A program made the position numbers and the translations under genes. Below, piece by piece: positions 1 to 8,256 of a DNA stretch of 40,792 bases (positions are counted from its first letter, which is position 1; every line of letters starts with the position of its first letter). The stretch is from Deltaproteobacteria bacterium (GTDB lineage: Bacteria; Myxococcota_A; UBA9160; UBA4427), in the NCBI GenBank assembly GCA_002709835.1, contig PAQX01000049.1, positions 1 to 40,792 on the forward strand, in the 5' to 3' direction. Below the pieces are notes generated by a model. The model was not told where the DNA came from, did not search any database, and was given only the letters and a program-made list of their open reading frames with translations.

Positions 1-199
1 CGCCGCGCGGACCCGAGGGCGCACCCCCAGTAGGACCCGAGGGCGCACCCCCAGCAGGACCCGAGGGCGCACCCCCAGCAGGACCCGAGGGCGCACCCCC
101 AGCAGGACCCGAGGGCGGGCCCCCAGCGGGACCCGAGGGCGGAGAAGGGTTGATGGCAGCGGCGGGGCCACTCGGCGGCTGCGGCGTCTCTTCGCTCAC
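1..199 (-). CDS. 5' part of a repeat-rich protein, probable S18 N-terminus
   Basis: An open frame starts at a GTG (199-197) that overlaps the rpsF stop in a GTGA arrangement. A GAGGAG ribosome-binding site lies 8 bases upstream of it, inside the end of rpsF. The 66 visible codons read MSEETPQPPSGPAAAINPS, followed by about six octapeptides of the form (A/P)PSGP(A/T)GG and then GPRG at the window edge, with no stop. In most bacteria the gene after rpsF is rpsR (ribosomal protein S18), whose conserved core is preceded by a short basic, flexible N-terminus. My inference is an S18 with an unusually long Gly/Pro/Ser repeat extension. The conserved S18 core lies outside the window, so another small protein is possible. 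The frame and start look sound; the identity is inferred only from position. Confidence 0.55.
   Translation of the reverse strand, partial: MSEETPQPPSGPAAAINPSPPSGPAGGPPSGPAGGAPSGPAGGAPSGPAGGAPSGPTGGAPSGPRG
9..142. repeat. 24-bp in-frame tandem repeat
   Basis: About 5.6 head-to-tail copies of a 24-base unit (copies begin at 9, 33, 57, 81, 105 and 129). Each begins ggacccgagggcg. The first four differ by one base at most; the fifth and sixth diverge slightly. The unit is a multiple of three and encodes one octapeptide per copy in the minus-strand reading frame that starts at 199, so expansion or contraction keeps the frame. There are no spacers, so this is not a CRISPR array. Confidence 0.9.
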
Positions 200-825
200 G
201 ACTTCGTCTCCTCATCGCCCGCGTCGCCCGTGGCGTCGGTGGCGGCTTCTTCGGCCGGCGCAGCGGCCTCTTCCGCAGCGGCTTCCTCAGCCGGCGCAGC
301 GGCCTCTTCCGCAGCGGCTTCCTCAGCCGGCGCAGCGGCTTCTTCCGCAGCGGGGGCCTCCCCTTCCGCGGCTTCTCCCGCAGCAGCGGCTTCGGCGGCC
401 GCCTGGCGCTCGGCCTCTTCCTGCTCACGGCGCGCGGCGGCCTCTTCGGCCTCACGCTGAGCACGCTCGGCGGCGCGCTTCTCCTGCTCGACCTCGGCCT
501 CGGCGGCGACGGCCTTGCGGGCATCGATGTCCTCGACCTCTTCGGTCACGAGGATCGTGAGGAAGCGGAGCACCGACTCCTCGAGGCGCAGGGCGCGCTC
601 GACGTCCGGGACGACGCCGCCGTCGTCGAGGAACTGGAGGGTGTAGTAGTGACCCTTGTGGAACTTACGGATCTCGTAGGCCAGCTTGCGCTTGCCGTGA
701 TCCTCACACATGAGCCGCGTGGAGCTGCCGGCCTCGAGGACCCCGTCGAGCTTCGACAGGATGGCCTGGCTGCCTTCGTCCGAGATCTCGGGCTGGACGA
801 TGAACGTCGTTTCGTATTCCCGCAA
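196..825 (-). CDS. rpsF: 30S ribosomal protein S6 with long Ala/Glu-rich tail
   Basis: S6 binds S18 and 16S rRNA in the platform of the small subunit. Residues 1 to about 100 (MREYETTFIVQPEIS..., then KRKLAYEIRKFHKGHYYTLQF) are a standard S6 fold. The rest, to residue 209, is an Ala/Glu/Pro-rich, probably disordered or helical extension. It has a dodecamer repeat built from AEEAAAPAEEAA, encoded by 36-bp DNA repeats. The protein is about twice the usual S6 length (95-140 residues). The start is TTG at 825, chosen because AGGAGG lies 6 bases upstream and the conserved Met-Arg-x-Tyr-Glu start follows. The stop overlaps the next GTG start, which fits an rpsF-rpsR operon. A hairpin abuts the ribosome-binding site upstream. 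Identity is certain; the function of the tail is unknown. Confidence 0.95.
   Translation of the reverse strand: MREYETTFIVQPEISDEGSQAILSKLDGVLEAGSSTRLMCEDHGKRKLAYEIRKFHKGHYYTLQFLDDGGVVPDVERALRLEESVLRFLTILVTEEVEDIDARKAVAAEAEVEQEKRAAERAQREAEEAAARREQEEAERQAAAEAAAAGEAAEGEAPAAEEAAAPAEEAAAEEAAAPAEEAAAEEAAAPAEEAATDATGDAGDEETKS
257..356. repeat. 36-bp in-frame tandem repeat in rpsF tail
   Basis: Two complete 36-base copies (257-292, 293-328) and a diverged partial third (from 329), all in the C-terminal tail of rpsF. Each copy encodes a 12-residue Ala/Glu/Pro module. The near-identity of the copies at nucleotide level suggests recent duplication. Confidence 0.88.
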
Positions 826-837
826 AACTTTCCTCCT

Positions 838-867
838 GGACGGCCGCTCGAAGCGACCGGGCCATCC
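838..867 (-). promoter_or_regulatory. Leader hairpin next to rpsF RBS, possible S6:S18 autoregulatory site
   Basis: On the minus strand, GGATGGCC (867-860) pairs with GGCCGTCC (845-838): 8 bp with one G-U. The stem encloses a bulge beginning CGGTC and a small GCT-TCG-AGC hairpin. The 3' arm ends directly before the AGGAGG of rpsF. Two further hairpins (CGTGCG/CGCACG and CCGCGG/CCGCGG) lie upstream in the same leader. Many bacteria have an rpsF leader in which the S6:S18 complex binds a CCG-containing bulge; the CCGG at the bulge here is compatible. The structure is seen; the regulatory role is inferred. The rest of the 257-bp gap up to pdxT shows no gene. Confidence 0.4.
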
Positions 868-1082
868 TGCGCTCGACGTGCGTCACGCACGAAGCCATTC
901 CGCGGCGGGTTTCCGCGGAGCAGTGGGATGACCGAGGTGATGGGTTGATGGAGGAGTCGCACGCCAGAACGGCGGCGAACCCCGCTTTTGGAAGCGCGAA
1001 GAGGTACCACAGCTTCCGTCCCCTCAAAAGGGTCGAGCGCTACCTCCTCGTTGCAATCTAGACAAAACGGCTGCTTTTTTGT

Positions 1083-1682
1083 TCAACTTTCGCAAGGACG
1101 ACCGCCCGCCTCGAGCAGCAGCGCATGGACCCGCAGGTCGTCGGTCAACTCCGGGTGGAAGGTGCAAGCGAACCGGTTGCCCTCCCGGACGAGAACCGGC
1201 GCACCATCGACACAGGCAAGAATCTCGACGCCCTCCCCCGGCGCGTGAAGCCGCGGGGCGCGGATGAACACGCACTCCAGGCCACCGAGCCCCGCCGCCC
1301 CACCCGGGTCCGCCGGGGCCACGAACGAGTCGGTCTGCGTGCCGTACGCGTTGCGTTCGGCTTCGACGTCCACGAGGCCGAGGGTCGGCACCGGGTGGTT
1401 GCGCGACGCCCGCGAGAGCAGGATCGCCCCCGCGCAGGTGCCGAGTATCGCGCCGCCGCCCTCGGCATACTGCTGAATCGGCTTCACGAGTTCGTGACGG
1501 ACGAGGCCCTTCGAGATCGTCGTGCTCTCCCCGCCCGGCAGGATCAACGCCGTGAGGCCGCTCAGGTCGCCGGGCGCGAGCACGCGCCGCCCTTTGGCGC
1601 CGAGGCGGTCGAGGGCGTTCAGGTGCTTTTCGATGTCGCCCTGGATCCCCAGGACGCCGACGATCGGTCGAGAAGCGGGCAC
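1083..1682 (-). CDS. pdxT: Pyridoxal 5'-phosphate synthase glutaminase subunit PdxT
   Basis: Class I glutamine amidotransferase that hydrolyses glutamine and channels ammonia to PdxS for PLP synthesis by the DXP-independent route. The 199 residues contain the N-terminal VGVLGIQGD motif, PGGEST (residues 49-54), the nucleophile Cys83 in GTCAG, and the His176/Glu178 pair in FHPEL, so the catalytic triad is complete. The length is typical for the family (about 190-200). It lies 76 bp after pdxS in the same direction, and the MocR-type regulator precedes both. The ATG at 1682 gives the correct family start. Confidence 0.97.
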   Translation of the reverse strand: MPASRPIVGVLGIQGDIEKHLNALDRLGAKGRRVLAPGDLSGLTALILPGGESTTISKGLVRHELVKPIQQYAEGGGAILGTCAGAILLSRASRNHPVPTLGLVDVEAERNAYGTQTDSFVAPADPGGAAGLGGLECVFIRAPRLHAPGEGVEILACVDGAPVLVREGNRFACTFHPELTDDLRVHALLLEAGGRPCES

Positions 1683-1758
1683 GCGTCACTCCAGCAAGAG
1701 CGAAAGCAAGGGAAAGAAGCAGGCGCCGCCCCGGCCTCCCGGGTCGGCGCCGCGACCG

Positions 1759-2676
1759 CTACCAGCCTCGGTTCGCGAGGCGCTCGCTCTCCGCGAGGGT
1801 CTCCATCTCGAGGCCTTCCATCGCGCTCCCCAGGCCACGCGAGGCATTCAGCACCTCTTCCGGGTCCTCCCAGTGGGTGCAGGCGTGCACGACGGCTCGC
1901 GCGCGCTTCTCCGGATCCGCGCTCTTGAAAATGCCCGAGCCGACGAAAACAGCTTCCGCGCCGAGGGTCCGGCACAGGGCCGCGTCGGCCGGGGTCGCGA
2001 CGCCGCCCGCGGCGAAGTTCGGGACCGGAAGCTTGCCGTGCTCGTGCACGTACTGCACGAGCGAATGCGGCGCGCCCATGTCGCGCGCCGTCGACATCAG
2101 TTCTTCTTCCGGGAGGGCCTGGATCGCCCGCATCTCGCCGACGACGGTGCGGAGATGACGTACGGCCTCGACGATGTTGCCGCTGCCGGCCTCACCCTTG
2201 GTTCGGATCATGGCCGCGCCCTCGCCCACGCGCCGAAGCGCCTCGCCGAGGTTCCGCGCGCCACAGACGAAGGGGACCTTGTAGTCGTGCTTCGCGATGT
2301 GGTGCTCGTCGTCGGCCGGGGTGAGGACCTCGCTCTCGTCGATGAAGTCGACGCCCATCGCCTCGAGGACCCGGGCCTCCTGGATGTGACCGATTCGAAC
2401 CTTCGCCATCACCGGGATCGAGACCGCCTTCTGGATGCCTTCGATCATCTCGATCGCGCTCATGCGAGCGACACCGCCATCCTTGCGAATGTCGGAGGGC
2501 ACGCGTTCGAGAGCCATCACGGCGCACGCTCCGGCTTCCTCTGCGATCTTCGCCTGCTCGGGGTCGACGACGTCCATGATCACGCCGTTCTTCATCATCT
2601 CGGCGAGGCCGACCTTCAACTCGAAGGCGTCCGCGCCGCGGCGCAGCGCGCCATTGCTTCCGTTCTGTTCGGACAT
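1759..2676 (-). CDS. pdxS: Pyridoxal 5'-phosphate synthase subunit PdxS
   Basis: Synthase subunit that builds PLP from ribose 5-phosphate, glyceraldehyde 3-phosphate and ammonia delivered by PdxT. It is a (beta/alpha)8 barrel acting as a dodecamer in the cytosol. The 305-residue protein has the expected [16 protein letters not shown] start, the substrate-binding Lys92 (MAKVRIGH), Lys160 ([10 protein letters not shown]) and the phosphate-binding [14 protein letters not shown] region. The ATG at 2676 is preceded by AAGGAGG with good spacing. The length and motifs are complete. Many proteobacteria use PdxA/PdxJ instead, so this pathway choice is notable for the apparent lineage. Confidence 0.98.
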   Translation of the reverse strand: MSEQNGSNGALRRGADAFELKVGLAEMMKNGVIMDVVDPEQAKIAEEAGACAVMALERVPSDIRKDGGVARMSAIEMIEGIQKAVSIPVMAKVRIGHIQEARVLEAMGVDFIDESEVLTPADDEHHIAKHDYKVPFVCGARNLGEALRRVGEGAAMIRTKGEAGSGNIVEAVRHLRTVVGEMRAIQALPEEELMSTARDMGAPHSLVQYVHEHGKLPVPNFAAGGVATPADAALCRTLGAEAVFVGSGIFKSADPEKRARAVVHACTHWEDPEEVLNASRGLGSAMEGLEMETLAESERLANRGW

Positions 2677-2715
2677 GCTGTCCTCCTTACCGTGTGGAAG
2701 TGGATTCGTGTTTCG

Positions 2716-4257
2716 TCAGAGGTGGTTGCCGGGGCGCCGCCCTTGCGTGCGACGCGTCTCCCCGGATCGCTTCACGACTTCACCGAGGGCCGCGACGCCC
2801 CGGGCGATCTCGTCCTCCGTCGCGGCCGCGACGGTCAGACGCAGCGCGCTCGAGGGCCGTGCATCGGGCATGAAGAGCGTTCCGGGCGAGAAGAGCACGC
2901 CGGCCCGCGCGGCTTCCGGCAGCAGATCCCGCGTGTCGATCCCATCTGGCAGCTCGACCCAGAGCTGGTAGCCGCCGTCCGGCGAAGTCCATCGGGTCCC
3001 CCCCGGCATCGACTTGGCCAAGGCCTCCTCGAGGGCGGCGTGCCGAGAACGCAACACTTTGCGAATTCTCGCCAGATGACGGTCGTATCCGCCGGAGCGC
3101 ACGAAGCGCGAAAGCCCCGCCTGGAGGAGCATCGCGTCCGAGAGGTCCGTCGCATGCTTGAGCGCGACCAGCCCCTCGAGCACGCGCCCGCGCGCCGAGA
3201 GCGAGCCGACGCGCACGCCCGGAAAGAGCGACTTCGAGAACGAGAAGAGCAGCACCACGATCCCCGCCTCGTCGAGGGCGGCCAGCGGCGGGATTTCCTC
3301 GCCGCGGAAGCGAAGATCCAGCTCGAAGCCATCTTCGATGATCGGGACACCGTGACGCTCGGCGATCTCGAGGATCTGTTTGCGGCGCGCGAGGCTCGTG
3401 CTCGTACCGAGAGGGTTGTGAAAACTCGGGATCGTGTAGAACGCCTTCACTTCAGGCTTGGCGAGCATGCGATCCAGGGACTCGGGATCCGCCCCCTCGT
3501 CGTCCATCGCGACCGGCGCCGCTGTCAGGCCGAGCCCCGCGAAGGCGGACAGCACGTTCGCGTAGGTCGGCACCTCGACCGCCACCTGGTCGCCCGGCTG
3601 CGTGAAGAGACGGAGCGCGAGCGAGATCCCCTGGCTCGCGCCGTGACACAATACGTGCTCCTCCGCGGCGTGCTGAATCCCGAAGAGACCGAACCGATCC
3701 GACATCGCGCGCCGCAGCTCGAGGTCTCCCTCCGGCGAGGCATACGAGAAGAGCTCGGCTCCCTCTTCCCGGAGCGCCGCATCCACACAAGCGCGAAATT
3801 CATCGATCGGGTAGAAGCGCGGATCCGGGATCAGCCGATGGAGCGCGACGGTCTCCCCATCCTGCGCATAGCGCGGCCGTAGATTTTCGAGCGTGATCAG
3901 GCGCTCGACCTGCGGCGCGAGGGCGAGCTCGACGTCGCGATCGTGGACGAGCGCGTTTCGGCCGTCGCCGTTTCGGGCCGCTTCCGCCCGGGACACGAGC
4001 GTGGGCCGGACGAAAGTCCCCGACCCGACCCGCGCTTCGACGAAGCCTTCTTCACCGAGGGACTCGTACGCGAGCGCGACGGTGTCGCGGTGGACGCCCA
4101 GCTCGGAGGCGAGTGTCCGGATCGCCGGCAGGCGGGAGCCGGGTGCGCGCGTGCCGGCTTCGATCGACTGCCGTACTTGCCTCGCGATCTGCTGGTACGC
4201 GGGCTCGGGGCTCGATTCGTCGATCGCGAGGAAGGACTGTGCGCGGGGGGACGCCAT
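2716..4257 (-). CDS. MocR/PdxR-type transcriptional regulator (GntR HTH + aminotransferase fold)
   Basis: A 513-residue fusion of an N-terminal GntR winged helix (about residues 15-85, with LPAIRTLASELGVHRDTVALAYE) and a class I aminotransferase-like domain. The PLP site is intact: FHNPLG, EDGFE and the Schiff-base lysine Lys342 in SFSKSLFPGVRVG. MocR proteins use PLP as effector rather than as a working transaminase. The gene is 39 bp upstream of pdxS and co-directional, so it is probably PdxR, which senses PLP and activates pdxST; this role is inferred from context. A frame extension to 4293 exists, but the ATG at 4257 fits family starts. Repeated GATTGTC half-sites lie just upstream. Confidence 0.88.
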   Translation of the reverse strand: MASPRAQSFLAIDESSPEPAYQQIARQVRQSIEAGTRAPGSRLPAIRTLASELGVHRDTVALAYESLGEEGFVEARVGSGTFVRPTLVSRAEAARNGDGRNALVHDRDVELALAPQVERLITLENLRPRYAQDGETVALHRLIPDPRFYPIDEFRACVDAALREEGAELFSYASPEGDLELRRAMSDRFGLFGIQHAAEEHVLCHGASQGISLALRLFTQPGDQVAVEVPTYANVLSAFAGLGLTAAPVAMDDEGADPESLDRMLAKPEVKAFYTIPSFHNPLGTSTSLARRKQILEIAERHGVPIIEDGFELDLRFRGEEIPPLAALDEAGIVVLLFSFSKSLFPGVRVGSLSARGRVLEGLVALKHATDLSDAMLLQAGLSRFVRSGGYDRHLARIRKVLRSRHAALEEALAKSMPGGTRWTSPDGGYQLWVELPDGIDTRDLLPEAARAGVLFSPGTLFMPDARPSSALRLTVAAATEDEIARGVAALGEVVKRSGETRRTQGRRPGNHL

Positions 4258-4288
4258 GGCGCGGACACTATCAGCCAGACAAACGCCC

Positions 4289-4337
4289 GACAATCCAGAT
4301 TGTCAGGATCGCCCCTGGGATTCAAGGCCGGACAATC
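4289..4337. promoter_or_regulatory. Candidate operator of the PdxR-like regulator
   Basis: A perfect inverted repeat, gacaatc-ca-gattgtc, occupies 4289-4304. A third half-site, gacaatc, lies at 4331-4337, 42 bases (about four helical turns) from the first. On the minus strand a possible promoter, TTGTCG-17-TAGTGT, overlaps the inner half-site. MocR-type regulators characteristically bind spaced direct repeats plus an inverted copy near their own or a divergent promoter. The outer half-site abuts the pth stop codon. The repeats are seen; binding is inferred. Confidence 0.5.
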
Positions 4338-4993
4338 TAGGGTCGCGCGTTGAATCGCCCCATCGCGGCGGTGAAGCCGCTGGAGGCAATCTGCTCGATC
4401 GCCTCCACAGCCCGGTCGATCGCCGCTTCGAGCTCGGCTTCCTCGCACACCGGGAACGGAGCCAGGACGTAGTCCACGACCGCCTGCCCGCTCCGCCCGG
4501 GATGTCCGACGCCGAAGCGTAGCCGCGGAATCGCCTTGGTCTCGAGGACCGTCTGGATGTCCCCCATCCCTCGATGGCCCCCGGCGCCGCCGGAGGGGCG
4601 GAGCCGGATTCGCCCCGTGGGCAGGTCGAGGTCGTCGTACACCACGACGAGGTCCGTCGCCGCATTGAGGGTGGGCCAACGATCGATCGCGGCCTGGACG
4701 CTTCGCCCCGACCGGTTCATGAAGGTCTGGGGCGCCAGCAGAAGGGCCGGCGCGCTCCCGAGCACCAACGAGCAGACACGCGCCTCGAGCGCCGCGTCCT
4801 CCGCCCAGGTCGCCCCCTGCCTTTCGGCCAGCCGTTCGAGCACGAGGAAGCCCGCGTTGTGGCGCGTCCGCTCGTATTCCGATCCGGGATTCCCGAGGCC
4901 GATGATCAAACGCTCCGGAGCTGCCTCCACGGTCGCGGCCGGAGCCGCTCCGCCGAAGAGCCGGTCGAAGAGCGCGCGCAGTCGTCCGGCCAC
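4337..4993 (-). CDS. pth: Peptidyl-tRNA hydrolase
   Basis: Cleaves the ester bond of peptidyl-tRNAs released from stalled ribosomes. Conserved elements: IIGLGNPGSEYERTRHNAGF with Asn35 and catalytic His45, FMNRSG, the DDLDLP loop (Asp120-Asp121) and the GGAGGHRGM stretch. The GTG at 4993 is chosen because GGAGG lies 6 bases upstream. It gives 218 residues, with a 27-residue N-terminal extension (AGRLRALFDRLFGG...) before the usual start of the fold. The open frame continues upstream into rplY without a better start. It is co-directional with rplY, 61 bp downstream of it, as in deltaproteobacterial operons. Confidence 0.95.
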   Translation of the reverse strand: MAGRLRALFDRLFGGAAPAATVEAAPERLIIGLGNPGSEYERTRHNAGFLVLERLAERQGATWAEDAALEARVCSLVLGSAPALLLAPQTFMNRSGRSVQAAIDRWPTLNAATDLVVVYDDLDLPTGRIRLRPSGGAGGHRGMGDIQTVLETKAIPRLRFGVGHPGRSGQAVVDYVLAPFPVCEEAELEAAIDRAVEAIEQIASSGFTAAMGRFNARP

Positions 4994-5054
4994 CAGGACC
5001 CTCCCCTGCCGCGTGGACGCTGCGACCGTCGGAACCGCGCCCCCGGCGCGGCGA

Positions 5055-5708
5055 TCAGCCTTCGCCGCCTTCGTCGCCTTCGCCGGACGCGTCGTCAGCG
5101 CCCTCGTCGCCCGACTCGTCGCCATCGGCATTCGCCGAATCTCGAAGACCGCGCGGGATGAGAACGGTCGCCACGGTGAGTTCACTTTCCGTCGCGATGT
5201 CCACGCCATCGGCGACACCCAGGTCGCTCACGTGCAGCGAGTCACCGAGTTCCATCCCGGAAACGTCGATATCCACCGAGTCCGGAATCGTGTTCGGCAG
5301 ACACATGAGCGTGACGTCGCGCATCTGCTGGTCGAGGACGCCGCCGAGGACGACGCCTTCCGGCGTACCGGTCAGACGGATCGGGACAGACACCTCGATC
5401 TTGGTGCTCAGATCGACTTCGTAGAAGTCGACGTGGATCAGCTTGCCACGGACCGCCTCCCGCTGGAGCTCTTTTGCAATCACGGTCTTGCCGCCCGCCT
5501 CCGACCCCTCGAGGTCGATCAGCGTGTTCACGCCAGCGTGACTCGTCTCGAGCATTCGTTCGAACTTGGCCGAGTCGATCTGGATCGCCGTCGCCTCTCG
5601 ACCGCCGCCGTAGACCACCGCCGGAACCATGCCATTGCGTCGCAGCTCGCGCGCCGCGCCCTTGCCGCGGGTGTCCCGCGCTTCCACGGCGAAACTCACA
5701 TCACCCAT
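5055..5708 (-). CDS. rplY: 50S ribosomal protein L25/CTC
   Basis: L25 of the long (CTC, general stress) type, which binds 5S rRNA in the central protuberance. The N-terminal domain (FAVEARDTRGKGAARELRRNG, then PAVVYGGG) is the 5S-binding fold. The C-terminal TL5 domain follows (HVDFYEVDLSTKIEVSVPI...), then an acidic Asp/Glu/Gly tail over the last 25 or so residues. The ATG at 5708 has GAGGAG 6 bases upstream, giving 217 residues; an in-frame start 36 bases further up has no ribosome-binding site. It sits between prs and pth, the common order. Confidence 0.96.
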   Translation of the reverse strand: MGDVSFAVEARDTRGKGAARELRRNGMVPAVVYGGGREATAIQIDSAKFERMLETSHAGVNTLIDLEGSEAGGKTVIAKELQREAVRGKLIHVDFYEVDLSTKIEVSVPIRLTGTPEGVVLGGVLDQQMRDVTLMCLPNTIPDSVDIDVSGMELGDSLHVSDLGVADGVDIATESELTVATVLIPRGLRDSANADGDESGDEGADDASGEGDEGGEG

Positions 5709-5849
5709 GTCATTCTCCTCGTCGGTCTTCGCGTTCCCGGGCACCGATTCTCGCTTCGGTTTCGGGGAGGTCGTCGAGACCGACCTTTCGATCGTCCCTG
5801 CTTGGTGCGTCCGTCGACCTGAATCGGCGCAACGTCTGGGATGGAAGGT

Positions 5850-6785
<936 letters not shown>

Positions 6786-6912
6786 GCGTCTCGCCTTCTG
6801 GCTGGTGTTGGCCACAGCTTTGAGTTCGTCGTCAGGCCGAAGTGTCGGCGCAGCGGTCGGTCACAGAGGGGAGCCGGGTTCTTCCGACCGCCCCTTCCTC
6901 TGGGAATAAGAG

Positions 6913-6987
<75 letters not shown>

Positions 6988-7007
6988 AGAATCGTTTCGA
7001 AGTCCAG

Positions 7008-7982
7008 TCAGTTGCTGGCGACGACCCGGGTCACGTGGACCCAGCTGCCGTCATCGGTCGTTTGGTTGTCGGAATCGGTCGAAGCGTCTGAACGCTTCAG
7101 CTCGGCCGCTGCCTGCTCGGCTTGTCCGGCGTTCTCGAAGACGCCGAAGACCGTGCCACCGCTGCCAGACATCCCGACGCCGATCGCGTTGGCCTCACGG
7201 AGACGGTCGAGCCATCGACCGATCGGGGGGCACAGGCGAATCGCGGCGGGCGTGAGATCGTTGACCAGCAGCTCCCCGAGGGCGTGTCTCCATGCCCCCG
7301 TTTCGCCCGCCAGTTCCGAAATCGCCCGCATCGTAGAACCTGCCTCCGGGCCCGTCAACGAATCGCGCAGGACGTCTGCAACTCGGTAGACCTCTGCCGT
7401 TGCGACGGAAAACCCCGGATTCGCCAGGACCACATCGAGCGGGGGCACGCGCTCGACCGGCGCGATCTCCTCCCCGATCCCGGTGACCAGGGCGGGTGCT
7501 GGCGCCAGGAAATACGGCACGTCCGCGCCCAGACCAAGGGCGAGACCCGGCAAATCGATGCTGTTCTCCCCCATCAAGCCGGGCAGCGCCGCAAGAACGG
7601 CCCCCGCGTCGCTCGACCCACCGCCAAGACCGGCGCCCGCCGGAATCCTCTTGGTCAGGCTGAGCTCGACCCGGCCCGGGAGTCCGTGGGCCGCACGGAA
7701 GACCTCGACGGCACGCGAGATCAAATTGTCCGGGCCCGCCGTCACGTTGGCGAGGGCCTTCGGCAGGCGGGCCTCGGCCGGCATCTCGATCGAGAGGGCA
7801 GTCTCGGCCTCAGCTTCGCGCCACCACCGGAGCTCGATGTCGTCCGCGAGACCGAGGGGAACGAAGAGGCTCTCGAGGAGGTGATATCCATCGGCTCGAA
7901 GGCCCGTGAGCCGCAGGCCCAGGTTGATCTTCGCGGGCGCGCGGAGGGAGAGCGTGCGGTCGGGGGGAGCGCCGGCTTTCAC
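7008..7982 (-). CDS. ispE: 4-diphosphocytidyl-2-C-methyl-D-erythritol kinase
   Basis: GHMP-family kinase that phosphorylates CDP-ME in the MEP isoprenoid pathway. Landmarks are the N-terminal APAKINLGL, the ATP-binding PAGAGLGGGSSDAGA loop, the aspartate-containing LGADVPYFL, and the C-terminal GMSGSGGTVFG. The GTG at 7982 overlaps the stop of the upstream DUF1844 gene (GTGA), which suggests translational coupling, and gives 324 residues; typical members have 280-300. The excess is mainly a Ser/Asp-rich C-terminal end. The open frame runs on upstream through DUF1844 in another phase and is not coding there. Confidence 0.95.
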   Translation of the reverse strand: MKAGAPPDRTLSLRAPAKINLGLRLTGLRADGYHLLESLFVPLGLADDIELRWWREAEAETALSIEMPAEARLPKALANVTAGPDNLISRAVEVFRAAHGLPGRVELSLTKRIPAGAGLGGGSSDAGAVLAALPGLMGENSIDLPGLALGLGADVPYFLAPAPALVTGIGEEIAPVERVPPLDVVLANPGFSVATAEVYRVADVLRDSLTGPEAGSTMRAISELAGETGAWRHALGELLVNDLTPAAIRLCPPIGRWLDRLREANAIGVGMSGSGGTVFGVFENAGQAEQAAAELKRSDASTDSDNQTTDDGSWVHVTRVVASN

Positions 7983-8251
7983 CGCCCCGTCTCGACGAAT
8001 CGCATGCGCAGCTCGTAGAGCAGCGAATCGATGAGCTTCCGCTCCTCCTCGTCGAGGTTGCCGCGAGTCTTGTCCCGGATCATCTCGAGCGTATCGATCG
8101 TCTGCTGCGCGACGAGCGGGTCCGGCTCCACCGTCTGCCCCGTCGCGGGGTCGGGCACGGCGCCCAGCTGGTAGAGGGCGGTCGTGCCCAGCGACAGCAC
8201 AAAGGTCGAGAAGTCGACCTTCGGGAGGCCCGAGTCTTCCGGATCGGCCAT
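7979..8251 (-). CDS. DUF1844 family protein
   Basis: A 90-residue protein of the DUF1844 family, recognised by VDFSTFVLSLGTTALYQLG followed by a helical segment QQTIDTLEMIRDKTRGNLDEEERKLI (in part) and LLYELRMRFVE. Members are small, often encoded near ispE-like or housekeeping genes in deltaproteobacteria, and have no assigned function. It overlaps ispE by 4 bases and lies 5 bp after the CDP-alcohol phosphatidyltransferase, so it is in the same operon. The ATG at 8251 is the only sensible start. Confidence 0.85.
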   Translation of the reverse strand: MADPEDSGLPKVDFSTFVLSLGTTALYQLGAVPDPATGQTVEPDPLVAQQTIDTLEMIRDKTRGNLDEEERKLIDSLLYELRMRFVETGR

Positions 8252-8256
8252 GGCGT

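Noticed and set aside
9..142. CRISPR array suggested by regular 24-bp repeats
   Set aside because: Copies are contiguous with no unique spacers, and they are in frame within an open reading frame.
1522..3882. Very long plus-strand open frame (786 codons)
   Set aside because: It lies antisense to pdxT, pdxS and the MocR regulator and has no family similarity; GC-rich DNA often leaves such shadow frames open.
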